From positions 13,770,601 through 13,834,600 of the forward strand of contig CM070877.1 in assembly GCA_036365515.1 (NCBI GenBank): a DNA stretch of 64,000 nucleotides, written 5' to 3'. The translations under genes were made by a program, and so were the position numbers. This document shows, piece by piece, positions 41,131-52,477 of the stretch. The number at the start of each line of letters is the position of its first letter. Position 1 is the stretch's first letter. A model generated the notes under the pieces. The model made no database searches and had not been told where the DNA came from. It saw only the letters and a list, made by a program, of their open reading frames with translations. This DNA is from Torymus aiolomorphi. Lineage: Eukaryota; Arthropoda; Insecta; Hymenoptera; Torymidae.

Positions 41131-42620
41131 GACTAAACAGTGATATTTATATGGCACTTTTTTGTACCTGTAAAATTGAAGGTATATCATTAATCAAAGT
41201 GATTGTTAATGCGCTTGGGTGATCTATATAGATTGAATATTTATAGAATGAAAAGATATTCACACGAAAAGATAGAAATAATAACTTTCGGAATAGGCAC
41301 TATGAACATAGATGAAAGATTATATTTCCAAGTAATGTTATTAACTTAACAATATCGCATAAAAAATTGTCGTATAACATATGCATGCAATCACATATCC
41401 TTTAACATGCAAATCATCTAGTAATCCAATAAAATGTCGCTCTCCTTACTTAATTGTTCAACAGCTTATCATGCAATTTCTAGAGCCATAAAAAAGGATT
41501 GCACTAACATGTACGCGTTAAGATCAGCAAAGACCAGCTGATCGTCTCAACGCAATTGTCATCAATCTATCTTATCAGATCTACTTTAGCTCGCACAATA
41601 GCACTTATGTGCCAGTATGTCGCTTCGACTACCGATTCGCACCCTTTGGGCAAACATGAGGCTGTTTGGCAAAAAGATTAGAGACAGAGAGGCCGTGTGT
41701 GTTTATATGCGGAGCCCCAGTGGCTTTGTTCTGCAGGGACGAAGGCGCCAAGAAGTCATCTGTAGGTTCTTATCTTGTTCGGAGTGCCAGTTTGTAGCTC
41801 ACTTTTTATTTTAAAATTGGTCGCAGAAGCAACTTAGCCACATTAAACTCCTGAAAGGCAACTACAATATATTTGTTCTTGATTAAAATCTGCTGGATTT
41901 CTTTTATGCAAATTTTTTATATACACTGCAATGGTTTCCATGATTAAAAAATTAGTAAAAAGTTAAAATGGTTTAAACTAAAGATTTAATTACAAACTTG
42001 CACGAGTATTACATTATAAGAGACCATAATCATTATACAGATCTAAATCCAATCATTAAATTTAATCCGACATAGATATTCTTTAAGACTCAATTCATAT
42101 ACACACACCAGTATTTATTGACTCATATTCCTTCATAATCCGGCACATTAAACTCCGTCTAACAAACCATCCAAAAACGCCAACAGTTATTATCCCGTCA
42201 TCACATTCACCCCAAAATCATGGACCCCACTTCCAGACAATGTCTCTTAACAACGCATCCCTGCCTATATACACACATGAGAGGGAAATTTCGCAGGTGT
42301 TCGCACGTAGAGAGCGAGCCCGACGGTGCGTGAATCTCGATTTCAGACGGCGATAAGGGCAGAAAATCATGCGTAGAGAGCGCGTACACGCATGCAGGGG
42401 CGCAAATAAAAGGCCCGCGTGCGTGTATTGTGGAGAGAGAGAGAGAGAGAAAGAGAGGCTCGTGCCCACTGGAGTGGCGTGGGTAACGGGGAAGGACCGA
42501 GAGCAAAGTGGGTGAAGGGGGTGGGAGTTACGCTAGGGAAATTGTTAGTTTATGAGTATATTGGATTTTGGCAAGGGAACGAGGAAAGTAATATTTGTGG
42601 TTTGAAAGTTTTTGAAAAAA
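41131..42620. other. AT-rich linker and CpG-core skew block
   Basis: AT-rich to 42080, with a small CG-containing patch near 41610-41800. The left flank 42090-42240 is A+C-rich. The core 42270-42430 ends in a GA tract (42432-42456). The right flank 42470-42610 is G-rich. Confidence 0.55.
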
Positions 42621-42843
42621 TGAGATAAGTAATAGTTTTAGTTTCATTTGATACGATTGTTGGCTACTTATTTTTCTAACAAGTTTAAGTTTCTAGGAAT
42701 TATTGGCTTCATGGACGGTTATTTTATATGTTGATTTAGTTAACGTAGATATGGAAATCTTTGAAACATTACATAATACAATAAGGCACAGATAATTAAA
42801 TGCCTGTACAAATTGTATCTGTAAATAATTTATTTATTGTTAT

Positions 42844-43098
42844 TGTCACGGAGGTTTCCGTCGACGTTGGACACAACGTGGAAGAGAAAACAACTTAGTC
42901 AGCATAAACATAACTAGCTTGCGATGCACTCGTCGTAGCATCGCGACAGACCCGAAGTTTCTATAGTCTCGCGCTGTATCCACTGAGCTAACGTCCCGAT
43001 GCTACGACGAGTGCATCGCGAGCTAGTTATGTTTATGCTGACTGAGTTGTTTCTCGTCTTCCACGATGTGTCCAACGTCGACGAAAACCTCCGTGACA
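42844..43098. mobile_element. 255-bp foldback element with ~100-bp arms and a tRNA-like loop
   Basis: Arms 42844-42943 and 42997-43098 are near-perfect inverted repeats with termini TGTCACGGAGGTTT. A TTAT direct repeat (42840-42843 and 43099-43102) is a possible target duplication. The 53-base loop, on the minus strand, carries TAGCTCAGTGG, a match to a pol III A box, and a seven-base anticodon-like loop C-TATAG-A. TTCGGGTCT resembles a degenerate B box. The loop may derive from a tRNA. Superfamily unknown. Confidence 0.75.
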
Positions 43099-43672
43099 TT
43101 ATTTACAGCGATATGACATTTTCTCTTGACATTTTCTTCATGATACATACATTGTTGATTACAGTGTATTAATAATATCTATGGTTTGGCAATAATCCAA
43201 AAAGCATATTATATGTGACAATTTTTGGTCAAATATTTGATGAATAATTAATACGAATATTTTTTTATTGTAAAAATAAAAGAAAACGTGAAAAATAAAA
43301 AATACATGTTTATAGAAAATATGTTAATAAAAATTTCTTAAATTATTTAATTATTTTGTTAACAAAATTTTAACTCGTGCACAAATTCAAAGTTAATGAC
43401 ATTAAAATCTTGTTACGTAATAAATGATGATAAGTGGAATTAGCAATATAATTTTCAATTGCGTAATATGATGCATGTGCCTGAAACTCGTAACTGAAAG
43501 AGTTGTTATATTACAAACTGTTGATTTAATTTATGTTCACTTCATTGTTATACGACATTGCAAATTTATGCAAGACTCTTTTCGGAAGATAAGAATTTAT
43601 CTATAATGTATGCATGACGTAAATCTTACTTTCTCCTGTGTCTACTGTATTTAGCCACTTGTAGCTATATCA
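43099..43672. other. AT-rich stretch upstream of the first tRNA
   Basis: Nothing coding or repetitive that I can support. Confidence 0.5.
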
Positions 43673-43754
43673 GCAGTCGTGGCCGAGTGGTTAAGGCGTC
43701 TGACTAGAAATCAGATTCCCTCTGGGAGCGTAGGTTCGAGTCCTACCGACTGCG
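43673..43754 (+). tRNA. tRNA-Ser (anticodon AGA)
   Basis: An 82-base serine-type tRNA with a long variable arm. Acceptor halves GCAGTCG and CGACTGC pair perfectly, with discriminator G. The A box is TGGCCGAGTGG and the B box GGTTCGAGTCC. The anticodon loop is CTAGAAA with AGA. Ten T residues follow from 43757, a pol III terminator. There is no intron, and no CCA is encoded. It reads serine UCN codons. A near-identical copy lies inverted at 45033-45114. Confidence 0.97.
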
Positions 43755-44210
43755 AATTTTTTTTTTCATTTTACCATTTAACGTTTGCAACTTTATATTA
43801 GCTAAAACTTAAAATTATGTCTAATTTTTTGAATTTAATTAATTTACTTTTCGAATAATGATACTATCCACGTCGCGACCTCGATCTCTTTAAATTTTTG
43901 ACTTTTTCATTTCTAGTTGACATTTTCAGAGCGGATTTTTTTGCAATTTTTATTTACCTAAACAATCAATAAATAAAAGAAAATGCTGCTCTGGTAGAAA
44001 TTCATCTATATGAAATCACCAAGAAGTTAGAAAATAGCTAGTAAAACTGACTAATTAATCGCTATGATGAAACGATTTTTCGACCATTATTTGCCTATTT
44101 CTTAGATTGGCATAACAAAAAAATATTCGTATCTGATTTACTTACTAATTTTATCTTTGACGAAAGAGTATTAAAGTGCATTGGATGGCTTACCAAAATA
44201 TAAATAAATA

Positions 44211-44454
44211 CACTGAGAAAAATGATGTATTAAAAATTACTATAATATATAGGAAGGTGGGGACAAATCTCAAATACCAAAATTTTTACTATATTTTAAA
44301 ACTATATTTTAGTAAAAATTGATATATACATAATAAAAATTACTATGTACATAGTAATTTTTACTATAAAATATAGTAATAATTTTAGTATTTGATATTT
44401 GTCCCCACGTTCCTATATATTACAGTAATTTTTAATACATAATTTTTCTCAGTG
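44211..44454. mobile_element. 244-bp palindromic MITE, CACTGAGAAAA family
   Basis: Termini are CACTGAGAAAAAT and its reverse complement, flanked by TA (44209-44210, 44455-44456). Almost the whole element is one imperfect palindrome: arms include GGTGGGGACAAAT and ATTTGTCCCCACG around a centre at about 44340. It lies midway between the two inverted tRNA genes. Confidence 0.8.
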
Positions 44455-44456
44455 TA

Positions 44457-45032
44457 ACATTAACTAATAAATCATTTGTTGTACTCATTCTATGAATAAT
44501 TCAGCAAAACTTTATTTCTCCATCTGATTATGTCTCTCTCACTCCTTGTCATAACAGTAAGCCTTCTTCTAGCCATTTCCGGACTAAAGAAACTGATCAG
44601 TTTGAATATCTTTAAAATACTCAAGAACAAGCTTGTGCTTGTTTTCGAAAAACTCATTCTATTAATCAATCTATTAAATGGCCACATAATAGGGGAAAAA
44701 GCGTTTCATCGGGAGCTAGAAGATAAATTCCCATTTTATAACAAGTTTCTAATATAAATGTTATTAGTTATGAAATGTTTTGGATTTCCACTAGGGTGAA
44801 TAGACACATATTTATTGTAAAAGTTTTATAAATAAACAAGAATAAAAAACTGGAATTTAAAAAAAATTCATTAACAAAAAAAGTTTTTTTCAAATTTTGA
44901 AAATCTTATAACGAATTTGTAATCAGCACCCCGAAAACCCCTGAATACGAAAATTTTTATTGATCCAATCATTAGAAAAATATATTCTTCAAAGGGTTAA
45001 TAAGATTAAAATGGTAAAATGAAAAAAAAATT
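44457..45032. other. AT-rich spacer between MITE and second tRNA
   Basis: No feature seen. A 75-codon hydrophobic frame at 44530-44757 has no start context or family resemblance. Confidence 0.5.
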
Positions 45033-45114
45033 CGCAGTCGGTAGGACTCGAACCTACGCTCCCAGAGGGAATCTGATTTCTAGTCAGACGCCTTAACCAC
45101 TCGGCCACGACTGC
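45033..45114 (-). tRNA. tRNA-Ser (anticodon AGA), inverted second copy
   Basis: Same length and, as far as I can read, the same 82-base sequence as the copy at 43673-43754. A nine-T terminator follows on the minus strand. The first 25 or so downstream bases are shared with the other copy, and about 20 upstream bases are similar, so the duplication covered more than the tRNA body. Both copies look intact. Confidence 0.97.
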
Positions 45115-46580
45115 TGATAAGCTATAAGTAGTCAAATTAATTGGAGTAAAATTTAGTACTTTACATCATTAAATTACAGTTAATTTTAATTAAAAATTTG
45201 TATTTCCTGTAAAATTAATAAAACTTAATAAATAATTATAACACGATTTTTATCAAATGAAATATTTTAAATACAAAATTTTTAAAATAGGAAAATATTT
45301 TATATTTTGTTTAAATTTTGTCAGTTTTAAAATATTTTAATATTATTTGTGTTATTTAATTTGTCAAAAATTATTATACAAAGTTAAAAAAATTCAATTG
45401 AATTTTCACAATTTTTTTAGATTATTTTTCAAATACAGCTGCAGACAAAATTTAACAATGATTATACTCTCTTTTTAAAAACACTTTTTTTTAATTTATT
45501 TATTGTTGAAACTTCTTTTAATGATAAACCAAAAATTGCAAAGTAATATTCAATACCTCTTGAATCAGAAGAATTGCTTACTTTGCAACATCACGAAATT
45601 CAAAAATATTATGACACTTCCCCACCATCGCTCAATCCGCACACAAACACAAACGCTACAAACCAATTCTCATCGTCACCAACAATCAACGATTTTCCAC
45701 CACTTTAAAAACCCCGAACAATAGACCTACGAACTCCGCGCCGCATGGTCCCACCGCGCAAGATTAAGACGCGAGCCCCAGCATCCCCTCTCCACCGTAA
45801 AAAAAAAATCTCCGCACTAAACCCAAGACCCGAGAGCGATTCGTCTCGGATATATTATTCTCGAAGGGTCCCGACGGCGGCTCGAGTGCGCGCACGCGCA
45901 CACAATACAAGTCAACACGGCTGTCTGCGTAATGAAGTAGTTTTCGAAGGGATGGATGAACATATACATATATGTGTACATACACACATAGACATCCCCT
46001 GTACGGCCATGGGGTGCCGCGCGTAATTGGGGAGCCAGTAGCAGTTTTTTCCTCTCTCTCTCTCTTTCAACCCCAGGGGAGAGCGGCCGAAGCATATGCT
46101 CCGCGTAATCCGCGTAGTGTAATAGATAAATAAAGCCCCCTCGAGTGCTGGGCGCGAATATGCTCGGCGTTACGTACGTATATACCTAACGAGCTGACGT
46201 TGCCGCTGCTGCGGTCGTATCGATATGGGCGTGGAGGATCCGTTCCTCGGGGTGGACGTCTCGACGTGTGTGACTTTTCCTTCGGCATATTATATATAAG
46301 AGAAGTGACGGCGGTGGCCGCTGGTTTGGGAAAGCGAAGAGAGAGGTTTTATGGGATGCGATGGAGATGCGAATGGTGTGGTTGACAGGGGTTCATTCAC
46401 ACTGCTTTATTTGACGAAAAAAACGCGGTTATGATAAGATACGTATTATGAGAAAGTTTTTGACGAGGTGTGGCGTTGGGGGTTTGGAGAGGTGTCTCGG
46501 TATTATGGTGTATCGTGCGATCGGAGAGTTATTTTCCTTACCAGCTGTAGTGGGGAGAGAGTGTGATACTTATTGGATGA
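45115..46580. other. AT-rich linker and CpG-core skew block
   Basis: AT-rich to 45610. The left flank 45615-45800 is A+C-rich. The core 45820-46285 has CGCGCACGCGCAC and a CT tract at 46052-46068. The right flank 46300-46570 is G+T-rich with GA at 46338-46346. Confidence 0.55.
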
Positions 46581-47720
46581 AGTTAAATCTTACTATATAA
46601 TTGAAAATTTTGGAAACTATGATAAGTAATGAACGTCCATTATAAAACTCCTGAATTGATCTTTATAAAAAAAAAATAACTAGAAAAGGTTTGCATATTA
46701 TAGCAAATAATTCAAAGGTCGGTAAAACATCGATAAAAAGTTTTCATGAAAATTAAATGTAAAACCTAAAAATGTCTAATTAGAGAAAATATAGCTAAAT
46801 GATTATGAGTTTATAAACATAGCGAAAATGAAAATAAAATAATAGCATAGCATTACGCATTTAATTTTTGGAGTCACTTTATACAATTTGCAGATAAATC
46901 AACGAAGTAAAAAACTCGGTTACCTTTATAAGTGTTAATAAAGACACGAACAAAACACATGTTCTAATAGCCCCACCATTATGCATCGAATACAAAAAGT
47001 CGCATGCATATCAAAACGTGCAAATGCTGCACTCACCATCGAAACATTATCGCCCTACAACAAAACCCACCTAATGAAAATAAATTCGTCGCCGCTATCT
47101 CAATTTACACTCGGCACGCCATTAAAGCAAAAAACCTCAATTTATGGCCCATCGACCCAAAAAAAAAGAAAGCAAACCTCCCCTATACATCCAACCCTTG
47201 CCTCCGCCACACCGTCACGCCGCCAAAAATGTTCGTACCTCGCGCGACGCAATTAGACGCGAGGCTCTTCCTTTCCGGCGATAATTCTCCGACGCGGGCT
47301 TTTTACAGTCCATTGTCCCCCCGTAGCCGCGCGCAGATGTTCCTCCGCGTCGTTTATTCTAATGTTTCACTTTGCGGCAAGGGGCGCGAGGCTAATCCGT
47401 GTAATTTTTACGCGCCGTGGAAAGAGAGAGGGAGACGTTTACGAGGTGTCGGCTGTCGTCTTGGCTGTGTGCGAGGTTTACGAAGCGAGGATGCGCGGTT
47501 AACGGCTGATGGTTTAATTGAGAGCCGCAGTGTGGGTTTTTCGGCGCTGATGCGCTGCCGTGCTGGGTTTGATGAATGGCCGGTGCGGTTATGATGAAGT
47601 GCGGCTGAACAATTGATCTTTTTTCTGGTATCATGTGCGTGTGTCGAGTGGTGTGTAGTATTCTTCCGGGAGACAATTGTATGGACTTGAGATTTAGTGC
47701 GATGCTGCGTTTTTATGTGA
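46581..47720. other. AT-rich linker and CpG-core skew block
   Basis: AT-rich to 46950. The left flank 46960-47240 is A+C-rich. The core 47220-47560 follows. The right flank 47565-47700 is G+T-rich. A 196-codon plus frame through it is compositional. Confidence 0.55.
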
Positions 47721-48279
47721 GATAATTAATAGGTAACATTTGAATATATTATTTGGGATTTTTTATATTCTGCGAATAATTGAGCTTTGGGCAGTTGATT
47801 TATTTAGTTATTAGTATTTCAAAACATGTTTTATATACAGCATAATTTTATATACACGTAAATTAAAAACTTTCTACTCTTATATCTTTGAAAAAGTCCA
47901 CTGGACCCTATTAAAACTTTATTTAGGCAGTTTCACAATTTTTTCGAAAACAAAAGAGTCCGTAACAATAATTTTCACATAAAATACCACTCTACCTCAC
48001 AATTCCACAACGTAATCAAATGCATTTCCCCTTTTCCACGTCGAAACAAGAAAAAAATCAGGCAGGCATCCTCCAGCCGTACACCTGCAGCTGCAACCGC
48101 ACAGAGAAAAGTCCAGCCTGCGTTCGCGCGCGCGCGTAACATTCTGCGCCTCTCCAACCTTCTGCACATCAAACGCGTCCACGCGCGTGCACGTATACGT
48201 CTCTCTCTCTCCATACACACCCGCCTCGAACGTGAAAAGAAAGCGAGAAAAAGGAACTCTCGCTTGTACATATCGAAAG

Positions 48280-48343
<64 letters not shown>

Positions 48344-48790
48344 GTCATACGCACCGAGGGCGAACTATGTGTATATATGTATATACGCTCGCGCCCCGTG
48401 AAAAAGCCCGATGTCACTCGGCCGAGCGTAGAGAACGTTCCACGTGTGCGCAGTGCTCGTTAGCGTCAGTTTTGTACGTGAAATCGAAAGTCGACGGCGC
48501 GCCGACGACGGAGCTGAGGCGAGGCGAGAGAGGCAACGTCGGAGGGGTTGAATAAAGCGCGCGCGTGCTATAAGAGGGAGAGAGAGGCATGCGTATGAAA
48601 GAAAAAAAGACGATAGGCATTCGAGAGAGAGAGAACAGTTTTAGAATGGGCATATAGCGAGTGTACATGCTGACTGTCGTATACTGAGTTTTGCAAAAAT
48701 GGCTCTTTTGTCTGGTTTGTAAAGTTTTTTTGTGGTATAAAAGTGAATTTCGTGTAGTCGTTGTGTTTGTTTGATTATAAAAAATCAGTT
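47721..48790. other. CpG-core skew block with GA microsatellite
   Basis: The left flank 47960-48110 is A+C-rich. The core 48110-48560 has CT at 48199-48211 and a long GA tract. The right flank 48570-48780 is G+T-rich. Confidence 0.55.
48283..48341. repeat. (GA)n microsatellite
   Basis: Uninterrupted GA for about 59 bp. Confidence 0.95.
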
Positions 48791-49740
48791 TGAATGTGTG
48801 TTACATGATGATCTGTAACGAATTGCGTTACTTTTGCATAAAGACATAGTGCTAATCTGAAATCCCAATAGATAGAAAGCTCTAATATAATGGATCTTTA
48901 ACTTAAGATTCTAAAGGGTACAATCGTGTTATTGTAGAATTAGTTTCTGTCTTATAAAACCATCTCTAAGAATTGAAGCAACAAAAAATTCTATTAACAC
49001 ATTTGCGAAGATGTACATATTCCAACTAATAATCAACGTATCCAAATACATCCAAACGTCACATCATATCACTAATAACAACCCGACACGCCTAAATCCA
49101 ATTCATCAATTTTCCACATACATACGAAAAAGCAACCCTTAACCTACACAACCTCGCCTACCGAGCTGCAAAAAGGCACAGTCGTCGCTATATAGCTCTG
49201 CATCGAGCGAACGAGAGAATTGAAAAATCGAGGGTCGAAGCTTAAAAGGACGAGGGTGAACGAGGAGCTAGAGGCCAGACGGAACCGCCGTCGCTAATTG
49301 GACCTCGGCCGACGGCACACACCAGTCGAAAAGCGCGCGCACTTCAAGCTCGACTTCACCCCCTTGCACGTGCTTTCGTCTCGCGCCTCCGTATCTCCCG
49401 CGTCGATCGCGGATCGTTTATTTATGACGTGCGCTGGGTTGGAGGTTGTTAGTCGATTTTGTTTTTTCGTTGGATGGGGTTGAGTGATTTGGTGAATCGG
49501 GGGGGAGATAAGAAGATTAAAATCGAAAAATAAATAGAATATGTGTGTTCTATAGTAGGGTATAGAATAGAAAGAATATAAATAAATAGCCCTGTAACAG
49601 AATTTGAGCAATGTCAGATGTAATGTGATTTTTACAGTAACATAACAGAAACTTTGTATATTGACAAAACTAATTCGAACGAATTTTTTAATTTTGTTAA
49701 ACAATCGTTTCTGAAAATAGCAGTGATACACGTACTAAAT
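48791..49740. other. CpG-core skew block
   Basis: The left flank 49020-49160 is A+C-rich. The core 49160-49420 follows. The right flank 49430-49565 is G+T-rich, including GGGGGGGAG at 49499-49507. Confidence 0.55.
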
Positions 49741-50091
49741 AAAATATTTAATGATTATTCCGATTTCAAATTTATTTTATTGACAAATAACAAGCGTCAA
49801 TACTAGCTCTTATATGGGCCGTGTAAGCCCGAAGTTATTGGAAGTAGAATAAATCTCACCGCACTAAACGTTATCAATCACTATAATTGACTGAATAAAC
49901 TACTCGAACGCGCACCCCACAGGAAAACCAGCCCCGTCCCACTGCGGCGCTTGGGTCCCCGAACTCTCGACATACGCTCGCCGTTCTCCCAATCCTGCGT
50001 CATCTTCCAATCTCTCTTCTTCTCTCTCCCTTTTCCCGCACTTTGACATCGTTACCTCCGTACGAAACTATCATCCCCGTCATCGATACTC

Positions 50092-50122
<31 letters not shown>

Positions 50123-50540
50123 GTAATAATACATCGGCACGAGCGCGATTTTCTAGTCGACTGCGGCGGCGGCGGGTTATTTTAATTGCGAGCCGCGTGA
50201 TTTACGCGCGCGCCGGTTTATTTACGACTGCGCGAGCGCAATTTCGCGTATCGCGCGGAAATTAGAGCGAAAGAGGAGGAAAAGCCGGGAGTTTATTAAG
50301 TTGCCTCGGGGGATATTTATGTCATCGGGATACCGTGTGTCTGAGGTTGGAGCACAGGTGAGCGCGTTGATGATTGTAAGCGTTTGGGCGGACGCGTGTC
50401 TCGCTTGCTACCTGTTAGTCCGAGCGACAAGTCGAATGGAAAAGTAATACAAACGTTTTTATTACTTTTTTGTGCGTTATAGTGTGGGCTTGACGGTTGT
50501 TAGCGAGGTGAACATTTCATAATATTATGTCTGGCTTTTA
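49741..50540. other. CpG-core skew block with (AC)n
   Basis: The left flank 49900-50100 is C-rich and ends in an (AC)n run (50093-50119). The core 50120-50320 has CGGCGGCGGCGGG. The right flank 50330-50520 is G+T-rich. Confidence 0.55.
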
Positions 50541-51099
50541 ATTTTAATTTGAAAAGTTGATTATTACAAAACTTTCGTTAGAGTTAATCCGACGTCTACG
50601 AATATCATTATATTTAATATATAAAGTAAAGTTAACGAAGTATTCACAAAATACCTCTTAATTATTCGCAAATATTTTTTAAAATACACTGTATACTGCT
50701 CTTTCCGAAACATAAAAAAAATCTCTCATTTATTCGCTAGCGTATATGAAAAGCACAATGACGTCACAGGAATAATCCCCGAAAAAAGAAAAAATTGGAG
50801 CAAAAAGCTCGCAGCCACCCCTGCAAAAAATCAATGATAAGTAAACAATCGCGCGCCCGACTGGCTCTTTTGGTTAATTTTCCCCCTCAGGCGTGTGCGC
50901 GCGCATTCGATTTGTGAAAATAAGCCGGCATTTACTCGATTGACCGCGGAAGGCGTGTAACAAGCGTGACAAGCAAATGCGCATCGCACGCGCGCGCAGC
51001 CGCGTTAATTGATTGACCGTCCAGTCAAATAATACATTCATTTCGTTCCGGCGCATTTGCCGCATCGCGGAGCAACGCCGGTATAGTCTTTTTCCTTCC

Positions 51100-51179
<80 letters not shown>

Positions 51180-51360
51180 TCTCTCTCGCTCTCGCTCCCT
51201 TTTTCCATTCGACGAGTGTGGGTGCGGATGGATGTATATGTATGCGTGCTATATGGCAAGATATTTCATAGTAAAATGTAAGTCTTTTGTTTGGTGCGTC
51301 ATATTTGTTTCGCCTTTTCAACAGAGATATCAATTAGCATTTGTTTGCAAAACATTTCGC
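50541..51360. other. CpG-core skew block ending in a CT microsatellite
   Basis: The left flank 50760-50850 is A+C-biased. The core 50850-51080 has GCGCGCGCAGCCGCG. The CT tract lies to the right of it, an exception to the usual CT-left order. The right flank 51210-51300 is G+T-rich. Confidence 0.5.
51103..51187. repeat. (CT)n microsatellite
   Basis: About 85 bp of CT with one CCC interruption near 51176. Confidence 0.95.
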
Positions 51361-51564
51361 TGAATATTTTATTACGTTTATTTATGGGATGTTTCATTTT
51401 GATAAATGTATATTTCCTGATAATTATATTTATTTGTAAATCAACGTACAGGTAAAAGTAAATACGCTTATTTAAATTATTAACGGCGTAATATTCATAT
51501 TATATATACATATCGACGCCTCCTACTCATAAATTGGGGCTGGCCAATTTTATTCCCGTGGTGC

Positions 51565-51664
51565 GTATACTACTTTTCCTCACATCGAGGCCGAAAATGC
51601 CATATTTCCGTTTCGGAGCCGAGCGGGAATGAGGCACTTTCGGCCCGGTGTGAGGAAAACATAC
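51565..51664. repeat. inverted repeat, ~30-bp arms around a CG-rich loop
   Basis: The left arm includes TTTTCCTCACATCGAGGCCG and the right arm CGGCCCGGTGTGAGGAAAAC. They pair with few mismatches. It may be a small MITE or the terminus of the repeat that follows. Confidence 0.6.
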
Positions 51665-51672
51665 CGACATAA

Positions 51673-52015
51673 TTTTAAAAAGAGTACATCTCATGAAAAT
51701 ACCAATAGAATAAAATATTTATACAAAAAACTTTGAGTATATATCAACAAAAAATTCTGAGTATAGTATTTACATATACGGAGCGGCTGACAGACGTGTT
51801 TTTCCAAAAAAATCATCAGAGTTTATTTAATTAAATAAAAACCGTACTCTCGGTAAGTAGGAATCTGCAATTGACCTATTTTTAAAACGAGCACAGCTAA
51901 CGAAAATACTAATAGAATCGCTCAAAAAAATGTCTGAATATAGTGTTTACGTGTCCGGAGCGCCTGACAGTCGTCTTTTTCCAAATCAACATTTGAATGT
52001 TGATTTAAAAAATAT
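51673..52015. repeat. two degenerate direct repeats, ~205-bp period
   Basis: GAAAATACCAATAGAAT and GAAAATACTAATAGAAT are in register, as are TACGGAGCGGCTGACAGACG and TCCGGAGCGCCTGACAGTCG, each followed by TTTTTCCAAA. Units start near 51673 and 51880; the second lacks about 60 bp of the first. It is a repeat of unknown class. Confidence 0.65.
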
Positions 52016-52477
52016 TGAAATCAGGGTATCACATCACCTTAAAGCAAAAACTCGTGTGGGAAGCTCTTCTTCGAGAGCGCGACTTTTCGCACGATTAAGG
52101 TAGTTCATTACACATATATAGCAATATATATATAAGGTATTCGTAATGAATTTTTTTTGTTTTGTCTTTTATATTTGATACAACCAGATCAAGTTTATTC
52201 AAATGATGGGTGTCTTAAAAAGTAGAAAACATTTTTTTCATATTATGTAGTATTGGCACTAATATCAATAATTAATTATTTTGAAATTTTACTAACACGT
52301 CGCTTCTATGCAAATTTTTATTATACATGCAATCGTATCGATCAAAGTCTTATTTTGTTCCTTATGAAATTTGAGGGTAGGTTCGTGGTAACGATATTGT
52401 TGTATAACCGATCTAAACGGTGCTAGATCTCATCGTTTATCGAAAATTCACAAAATTCACTGGAATAACATAATATA

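Noticed and set aside
44490..44757. Small hydrophobic ORFs between the tRNAs
   Set aside because: AT-rich random frames on both strands, without start context or similarity.
44780..44800. Additional CTCF-like site (CCACTAGGGTG)
   Set aside because: Matches only half of the consensus shared by the other five copies.
46981..47594. 196-codon plus frame
   Set aside because: Composition follows the A+C-rich flank and CpG core; no recognisable family.
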